From Fagopyrum homotropicum (taxonomy: Eukaryota > Streptophyta > Magnoliopsida > Caryophyllales > Polygonaceae): a stretch of 64,000 bases of DNA. The stretch is from assembly GCA_033239125.1 (NCBI GenBank), contig BSWB01000004.1, forward strand, positions 143,166,926 to 143,230,925, written 5' to 3'. Positions 56,304 to 64,000 of this stretch are shown piece after piece. The notes beneath the pieces are model-generated. The model made no database searches, had not been told where the DNA came from, and saw nothing but the letters and a program-made list of their open reading frames with translations. A program made the translations under genes and the position numbers. Each line of letters begins with the position of its first letter. The first letter of the stretch is position 1.

Positions 56304-57881
56304 TGTTCGCTCCAAACGGTGTGTGCAAGCTTTAAATTTATAACCCTAGATGTAAGCTTGAAACAAGGATGCGAACCCGCAGTGTACGGGTCAATCGTAG
56401 TAAAAAGCAAGAAATTCCAGGGGTCGATCACAGGGACTTAGTGAAACAAAGTCGATAACGGTAAGCTCAAGCAATCACTAACCACAAAGTAATTAAAACA
56501 ATCAAAGATGATAAAAGTCAATAAAGGAAATATGCAATTCTAGGGATTAAAGCATCTAGTTGTGGTTCCAACTCAAGATCTAAAGATAAGCGGACAAAGC
56601 TGAGGTTTTTGCAAAGGGAAGGTATTTCTAAAGTGGAATAGATCACCGGGTAAGTCTCACTACTCACTAATCCTAAACCGTAACTCCTATTACCGAGTAA
56701 GTCTCAAGGAATTAAGATAAAGAACTATAATCTCAAACTAACACACCATCTAAGGGAATAGAATCAACCTTTACCGGGTAAGTCTCAGGATAACTCACAA
56801 AGATGGGATGAAAGCACACTCAAACCCCAATAAAGGATAAACCTTTATTACCTACACTTATGATCTTAGGTAAACAAACAAAGGAATTACCGGGTAAGTC
56901 TCATCCTAGGCTTGCATTGAACCAGGAAAGGTGTAATAAGAATAGGATTTGGCAAACTCTAACTCTTAACTCTCAGTTTCGGATCAGATAAGTCACCTCG
57001 GTCAAACGAATTCCACCCCGGCCGAGATGTTCATCGACTGAGCGAGATGCTTAGGGTTAAGGTAAAGACTCGAACTTTCAGGGTCCTACTGTGATTAAGA
57101 TCATTCTATCATTGTTTTTCCCACAACCTTTAGCCAATCACCCTATAATCACACAAAGAGATTAGCCACTCATCATCATGAAAGTATTAATCAAATATAT
57201 GGGAAGGAAGAGAATAATTGAACAAGAAAACCTTAAGAGAAAGGCTTCAATAACTGAATCAATTATCAAAACAACAAGCGTTCCTTGGATAGAATCCAAC
57301 AAGACAACAAACAAGAAGGGAATCTAAGATGATCTTACAAAAACCCTTCAAAAGCTATAAAAGCTATAGACTTTCTTCCTTCAACCTTCAAAAAGGTTCT
57401 TCAAATCTCCCAACTGGAGTATGGCTGCTGCGGTATATTAGGTGTAAGCGAGGTGATAGCGGATGTCGTATTTGTGGGAAATCCGACCCTTTTTATAGGA
57501 AAATTACTCTCCAAAGATAAGATATCTTAGAAAGATGTCTTCTCATTAAAATAGGTAAAATATATGATCTAGTATATCTTCTTCCTTCCAGGAGCCAAAC
57601 CCAAAAATATAAGATCTCTTTCCAAAGATAAAAGATCTCAGCCAATAATAAAATATTCTCGCCGCATCCCAGGTGTTCGCCTCGGTCGAGTCGACTTCTC
57701 TGGATCACCTCGGTCGAGGTGACTCTGTAGTCAACCGAGGTGAGTCACAACTGAATGTGAAATCTCTCAAATCTGGTCCAAAGTGAATCTTTAATCCATG
57801 GCTATGCTTCCTGGATGTTTCCTTATGTTCCTGAATGTAGCTCCAATGACTCCATAGCTCCTTTTGCTCCTTTTTGATGCA
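56304..57881 (-). repeat. Athila-like LTR unit X1
   Basis: The plus strand starts TGTTCGCTCCAAACGGTGTG (the 3' end of a minus-strand LTR). The other boundary is put at TTTTTGATGCA (57881) from comparison with X0 and X2 and a TG start on the minus strand; this boundary is tentative. It carries four copies of TACCGGGTAAGTCTCA (one mutated to CGAG) and, near 57706, CACCTCGGTCGAGGTG. Confidence 0.75.
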
Positions 57882-59743
57882 AAACGTGCCATTTTACCTA
57901 CGATTATAACAAAACTAGGTGTAGACCTCGATTCCTGCAAAGGTAGATGAAATGGTAATATAATCACATAATATACATACAAACATGCAAATTATTGAAG
58001 ATAAAACGTCTAAACAAACCCCAAAATATAGACTATAATTCATGCTATCAAAATACCCCATACTTAGCCCTTGCTTGTCCCAAAGCAAGTTCTGCATATA
58101 GAAGGCAAGATAGAATGGATTAATAGTCAAGAAAATCAATGAAAAAGTCTTTCAGAAACATTTTATGGTGTGCTACAATCATAGATCACTCTAAGAGAAT
58201 ACTTCATGGAAATTAAAATCAATGTATGATTAAAACATTTTATAAATATAAGAAAGTTGTTCATCTTTGCATAAAATCATAGAATGCATAATAAGTCATA
58301 ATTATCGAAATTAATCATGCATAATCCAGTTTAAACCACTAAGTCAATCAACAAGCTCGAGGTCTCAAGGGCTTCCCAAAAGAAAGGTCAAGAAACGTGT
58401 AGGGTATGGATGTATGTAAGGTAATGTGGTGCTAGAATCCGGGAAAAGGATATACTTCACTTTCACTTTGACTTTCAACATCTTCCACCAATAAGCTTTG
58501 CTTATTTCACACTTTTTTTTTCTTTTACTTTACTTTTTGGGATGCATGGACAGAGGTGCACAATAACCGAAGCCTAGGAAATCAGCAATCATCAATTTCT
58601 TGAGATGCATCAAATCCTTGATGCACATACCATGACCCGTTAGGAATATCGCTCAATCCGACTTTGGCAAGACACAAATACCCGGCTATGTGAATGGTGC
58701 CGAGTTACTCATCATCATGATTGACTTCCCCAAACCTATTTATTTCTTTCTATCACTTTCACTTCCAGCCAACTTCTCAACTTTAACTTCACTTGCTTTC
58801 ACCACTTTGCTTGCTTCCAAATTTCCGGATAGGTAAAGGGAGGCAAAAACTGTATATGAGGGGCTAAGCATGATTAAGAAGAAGAAGAGAGAATAATGAA
58901 TTGCCTTGGTCTTTTCAGGAAGAAAGTGAGAGAACTTATCTTGTGGCGTCAACCTTCAAATTCAACATAATTTGGATAAAAACAAAGTATTAAACATGCT
59001 AAGAATTTCAAACAAAGCATTTAGCAACTTAAACATATTATAAAACCTTTCAAACACATAAAAATTTCAAAACCAGTCAGCAACAAGATCTTCACTGAGA
59101 TCATATCCAGATAAGAAGCACAAAAATCATTTCGAAAACTCTCAGTTAACCCACCTCGGTCGAGGTGTTCTTAGGCCAACCGAGGTGAAGTACCTCGTTC
59201 GGCCGGAATTGCCCCGGTCGAGGTCAAAATTTTTTTTTTTTTTTTTTTCTGTCCAGTTTTGACGTTTTTCTCAATCAAATAACCTGTGTGTATGCATGCA
59301 ATCTCAGATAAACACATGGAAGCAAAATGAAGCATAAATAAAACATAAATATCATATAAAGTTGAGTCATACATCCATAAGAGTCAAATAATACATCAAT
59401 AAACACCCCATACTTGGGACACACTGTCCAAGTGGGTCATAATAAGTCTAAAGAAATAAAATACTCACCGGACATAAAGTTGAGCTACATTATAAATAAG
59501 AAAGAAAATCCTGCAGCTCTCAATAGTCACGATCCGGTGGTGGTGGTGGTGGCACATATGGATACTGAGATGGGTCGAACGGGTAGTCCATGATGTGCTG
59601 AAACTGAATCTGAGCCATCATATGCTGGTAATGCTGTCTCTCCTGCATCTCACGGATATCCAGTGATAGGGCAGCATAAGAATCGATCATCTGATCCGTC
59701 AGATCATCGATCCGACGGTGAGCCTCTGGATCTCTGTGTCGGC
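57882..59743 (-). pseudogene. Athila-like unit X1 internal region with ORF end
   Basis: Mostly untranslated sequence between the ORF and the 3' LTR. On the minus strand an ORF end lies at 59743-59520: DPEAHRRIDDLTDQMIDSYA, then a Q/M-rich stretch, Y-P-F-D-P-S-Q-Y-P-Y-V and a run of six or more prolines before D-R-D-Y-stop. This is the C-terminus of the protein found complete to the window edge at 62962. It is cut at 59743 by the start of the next LTR unit. Confidence 0.75.
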
Positions 59744-61305
59744 TGTTCGCTCCAAACGGTGTGTGCAAGCTTTAAATTTATAACCCTAGACTTAAGCTTA
59801 AAACAAGGATGCGAACCCGTAGTGTACGGGTCAATCGTAGTAAAAGCAAGAAAATTCCAGGGGTTGATCACAGGGACTCGGTGAAACAAAGTCAATACGG
59901 TGTGCTTATGTCAATACTAACCACAAGAGCGATTAACACAATCAAAGATGAATAAGAAGTCAATAAAGCAAACATGCAATTCTAGGGATTAAAGCATCTA
60001 GTTGTGGTTCCAACTCAAGATCTATAGATAAGCGGACAAAGCTGAGATTTTTGCGTGGGGAAGGTGTTTCTAAAGTGGAGTAGATCACCGGGTAAGTCTC
60101 ACTACACACTAATCCTAAACCGTAACTCCTATTACCGGGTAAGTCTCAAGGAATCAAAATAAAGAACTATAACCTCAAACTAACACACCATCTAAGGGAA
60201 TAGAATCAACCTTTACCGGGTAAGTCTCAGGCTAACTCACGAAGATGGGATGAAAGCACACTCAAACCCCAATAAAGGATAAACCTTTATTACCTACACT
60301 TATGATCGTTGGTACACAAACTAAGGAATTACCGGGTAAGTCTCATCCTAAGCTTGCTTTGAACCAGGAAAGGTGTAATAAGAATAGGATTTGGCAAACT
60401 CTAACACTTAACTCTCAGTTATGGATCAGATAAGTCACCTCGATCAGCCAGTTTCCACCCCGGCCGAGATGTTCATCGACTGAACGAGATGCTAGGGTTA
60501 AGGTTAAAGACTCAAACTTTCAGGATCCTAATGGAATCTAAGATTATTCTATCATTGTTTTTCCCACAACCTTCAGCCAATCACCCTAGAATCACACAAG
60601 GAAATTAGCCACTCATCATCGTAATGAAAGTATTAAAATATATGGGAAGAAAGTGAATATTTGAACAAAGAAGAATTTAATGAAAAGACTTCAATAACTG
60701 AATCAAATATCACAACAAAGCGTTCCTTGGATAGCAATCCAAAAAAGACAAGACAACAAGGAAGGGGAATGAAGACAATCTTACAAAACCCTCCAAAAAG
60801 TTATAAAAGCTATGGACTTCAATCTTCCTTCAACCTTCAAAAAGGTTCTTCAAATCTCCAAACTGGAGTATGCTGCTGCTGCTGCGTGTTTTTCGGTGTA
60901 AGCGGCCTCCTCGATTTGTGGAAATCCAACCCTTTTTATAGGAAAATAACCCTCCAAAGACAATAAATCTTAAAAAGATATTTTCCCATAAATATAGGTA
61001 AAATATATGATTCTGCATATCTCCTTCCTTCCAGGAGCCAAGCCCAAAAATATAAGATCACTTTCCAATTTTAAAAGATCTTATCCATGAATAAAATATT
61101 CTCGCCGCGTCCTAGGTGTTCGCCTCGGTCGAGTCGGCGTCTCTGGATCACCTCGGTCGAGATGAATCTCTGGTCAACCGAGGTGAGTCACAACTGAATG
61201 TGAAATCTCTCAAAACTGCTCCAAAGTAAATCTTTTAATCCATGACTATGCTTCCTGGATGTAGCTCCAATTGACTCATGACTCCTTTCGCTCCTTTTTG
61301 ATGCA
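59744..61305 (-). repeat. Athila-like LTR unit X2
   Basis: Same start TGTTCGCTCCAAACGGTGTG as X1, 3440 bp to its left, in the same orientation. It has the same four TACCGGGTAAGTCTCA words (about 60087, 60131, 60215, 60329). It sits inside the ORF of X1. Confidence 0.8.
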
Positions 61306-62961
61306 AAACGTACCATTTTACCTGCAATTACAACAAAACTAGGTGTAGACCTCGATTCTCGCAAAGGTAGATGAAATGGTAGTAAAATCACATAATGCAC
61401 ATACAAACATGCATATTATGAAAGATAAAACGTCCAAACAAACCCCAAAATATAGACTATAATTCATGCTATCAAAATACCCCATACTTAGCTCTTGCTT
61501 GTCCCCAAGCAAGTTCCTCATATAAAAGATAAGATAGAATAGATTATAAGTCAAGAAAATCAATGAAAAAAAAAATCTTTCAAAAACATTTTATGGTGTG
61601 CAACGACCATAGATCACTCTAAGAGAGTACTTCCTGGAATTTAAAAACTCAACATGATCAAAACATTTTATAAATATAGGAAAGTTGTTCATCTTTGCAT
61701 AAAATCATAGAATGCATAATAAATCATAATTATCAAAATTAATCATGTATAATCCGATTTAAACCGCTAAGTCAATCAATAAGCTCAAGGTCTCAAGGGC
61801 TTCCTAAAAGAAAAGTCAAGAAACGTGTAGGGTAGGGATGTGTGTAAGGTAATGTGGTGCTAGAATCCGGGAAAATGATGAACTTCACTTTCACTTTGAC
61901 TTGCAACATCTTCCACCAATAAGCTTTGCTTATTTAACACTTTTTCTTTTACTTTACTTTTTGGGATGCATGGACAGAGGTGCACAATAACCGAAGCCTA
62001 GGAAATCTGCAATCATCAATTTCTCGAGATGCATCAAACCCTTGATGCACATACCATGACCCGTTAGGAATATCGCTCAATCCGACTTTGGCAAGACACA
62101 AACACCCGGCTATGTGAATGGTGCCGAGTTACTCATCTTCATGATTGACTTCCCCAAACCTATTATTGCTTTCTAACACTTTCACTTCCAGCCACTTCTC
62201 AACTTTAACTCCACTTGCTTTCACCACTTCGCTTGCTTCCAAATTCCCGGATAGGTAAAGGGAGGCAAAATGTATATGAGGGGCTAAGCATGATCAAGAA
62301 GAAGAAGAAGAAGAGGATGAATTGCCTTGGTCTTTCCAAGAAGAAAGTGAGAGAACTTAACCTGCGGTGTCAACCTTCAAATTCAACATAATTTGGATAA
62401 AAACAAAGTATTAAACATGCCAATAATTTCAAACAAAGCATTTAGCAACTTAAACATATTATAAAACCTTTCAAACACATAAAGAATTTAAAACCAGTAG
62501 GTAAACAAAATCTTCACTGAGATCATATCCAGATAAGTAACACAAAAATCGTTTTCGAAAACTCTCAGTAACCCACCTCGGTCGAGATGTTCTTGGTTCA
62601 ACCGAGGTGAAATGCCTCGTTTGGCCAGAATCTCCCCGGTCGAGGTCAAAATTTTTTTTTTTAAAACCATTTTTTTTTCGGTTTCGACGTTTTTTCTCAA
62701 TCAAATAACCTGTAGTTATGCATGTAATATCAGATAATCATATAAAGGCAACTGAAGCATAAATATGAAAATATCCGATAAATAAAGTATCATACATCAA
62801 AAGGTAGTCGAATAAATACATCACGTAGTCAGATAAGTACAAACACCCCATACTTGGGACACACTGTCCCAGTGGGTCAAATAAAAAGTCTAAACATGAG
62901 AGTACTCACCGGATAAATGGCCGAACTGCATAAAAGAAAATAAAGAAAATCCTGCAGCTCC
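61306..62961 (-). other. Athila-like unit X2 3' untranslated internal region
   Basis: It parallels 57882-59519 with small indels. Landmarks are CCCCATACTTAGCTCTTGC (about 61480), a T-rich CACTTTTTCTTTTACTTTAC stretch (about 61938), ACCTCGGTCGAGATGTTC (about 62576) and CCCCATACTTGGGACACAC (about 62846). No ORF of note is present. Confidence 0.7.
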
Positions 62962-64000
62962 TCAATAATCCTGATCCGGCGGTGGTGGTGGTGGTACGTA
63001 GGGATACTGAGTCGGATCGAACGGATAGCCCATAGTCTGCTGGAACTGTAGCTCCATCATCCTACGCTGATAGTGCTGCCCCTCCAACATCTGCTGAGTC
63101 CAACTGTCAAGGTGTCGGTGCTGGGCGGCAAATCTCTCATGCATGTCCACTGTAAGGGCAGCATAGGAATCTATCATCTGCTTTGTCAAGTCGTCGATCC
63201 GACGATGAGCCTCTGCATCTCTATGATGGCGTGTCCGACGTCTAGCAGATCTAGTGGGAGGTGCAGCAGGTGCATGCTCAGTATCCTCCTCGTCGTCCAA
63301 GTCTATAATCGGTGGCGCGCTCGTCCCTGCAGTATCTGTCCCTGTATCCATCGGGACACCACCCTCTCTCTCATCCAACGTCTCCTTGTCGTCGTCATCC
63401 TCCTCAGCAGGGGCAGCTGCTGCCTCTCTGTGATCCTCCATCAGTGGAGCCCATGCTGTCTGCCAATAATGCGGATCAAAGACTGTGAACTGAGCAGACC
63501 AGCGGATCCCCTGAGGTGCAGTCCGCTCCCAAGGCATGGCGACATATGGAGTGGTCAAACCACGGGGAACCAGAATCCTCCGTGTGATCATCTCCTGTAA
63601 TCCCAGCGGCTTCGGAGCCGCCGCTATCGTGCAAACACTGAGGTCCATCCCGTGGTAGGTAGCGATATGGGTGACTAGACCTCCGCAGCAAATGTCTCCC
63701 TTCGCCTTGGCCTTGATCCTGTGCAGATCCTCTGCCAAGAGCAAGCCAAAGTCTGGGAAACCACCTGTAACCATGTAGTAGAGGCTGAAGAGCTCGCCCT
63801 GTCTGATCTTCTGGGGCGTCTCAGTACGCGCCAGAAGTGTCTCGCTGAAAATCCTGTGGGCTAGTCTGAAGGCCGGGTGGAAGATGACCTTCTCCCTGGA
63901 ATCTCCAGGGCGCCATCTGTCTGCGTGCTCGGTAATATGGGCAATCTGCCCCTAGAACTCCCTAGCTACGGATCGGGAGGGGAAATCAGTGGCGGTGGGC
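62962..64000 (-). CDS. Athila ORF-1-like retroelement protein, partial
   Basis: The minus frame is open from about 63950 (a TAG near 63952) to the stop at 62962, and continues past the window in the same frame. The front part (about 63700-63940) reads V-I-F-H-P-A-F-R-L-A-H-R-I-F-S-E-T, G-E-L-F-S-L-Y-Y-M and F-G-L-L-L-A-E-D-L, followed by C-C-G-G-L-V-T-H-I-A. This is the layout of the plant 'Athila / retrotransposon ORF-1' family (H-P-x-x-R-x-A-H-R..., L-F-x-L-Y/F, G-G-x-V/F-x-T/R-x-A). Then come an acidic linker (E-E-D-D-D-D-K near 63390), a basic R-S-A-R-R-R-T-R stretch, a coiled-coil-like segment and a proline-rich end. Its role in the element is unclear in the literature I know (called gag- or env-like). 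There is one internal stop, so it may be inactive. Confidence 0.65.

Noticed and set aside
62962..63774. Host gene for a proline-rich regulatory protein
   Set aside because: Its C-terminus is duplicated in the adjacent unit 3.44 kb away with LTR-like flanks, and the front matches the Athila ORF-1 layout, so it is a retroelement protein.

Overview
This is nuclear DNA from a flowering plant. Two intron-rich plant genes sit in AT-rich DNA dominated by plant transposable elements (Ty1/copia, Ty3/gypsy chromovirus and Athila-type, non-LTR, and PIF/Harbinger, hAT and Mutator-like pieces). Intron and codon style suggest a eudicot. The species cannot be named from sequence alone.

Layout. 0-9.8 kb: a decayed gypsy protease region (-), a G-rich repeat, a ~400 bp tandem repeat, an LTR-like stretch, and a decayed PIF/Harbinger transposase (+). 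9.8-13.6 kb: two head-to-tail, 5'-truncated copies of an unusual non-LTR retroelement with A-rich tails. 14.5-20.1 kb: an RNase H fragment, then the 3' end of an L1-type LINE split by a 4.2 kb copia element with two 157 bp LTRs. 23.8 kb: an hAT MITE with a perfect 8 bp target duplication. 25.2-28.4 kb: a longer, broken relative of the non-LTR element at 9.8 kb.

29.2-35.8 kb is the only clear host-gene island. It holds an intact 13-exon NRAMP metal transporter (+, 542 aa) and, converging on it, an intact 5-exon cinnamoyl-CoA reductase (-, 333 aa). Intron 10 of the NRAMP gene carries a 177 bp MITE with a 9 bp target duplication, and intron 4 uses a GC-AG splice pair.

35.8-51.4 kb is a non-coding repeat mosaic. 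It contains two Tourist-like MITEs flanked by TTA, a nested family of Mutator-like MITEs with 9 bp duplications (one carrying inverted minisatellite arrays), a 554 bp foldback element, paired dispersed repeats, LTR-like pieces and a fourth fragment of the non-LTR family.

51.4-64 kb is nested Ty3/gypsy DNA. A chromovirus on the - strand (LTR with hairpin-forming GC-box repeats, integrase core and chromodomain) is invaded on both sides by LTR-like units (~1.6 kb) of an Athila-like element. Two Athila-like units follow in tandem at a 3.44 kb spacing, and the Athila ORF-1-like protein runs off the right edge.

The best candidate for something little described is the non-LTR family (four copies). 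Its protein has a Cys/His N-terminus, a reverse transcriptase, then a CCHC-like knuckle and an R-P-A/T-D...D restriction-like-endonuclease signature at the C-terminus. Textbook plant LINEs (L1, RTE) instead carry an N-terminal AP endonuclease.
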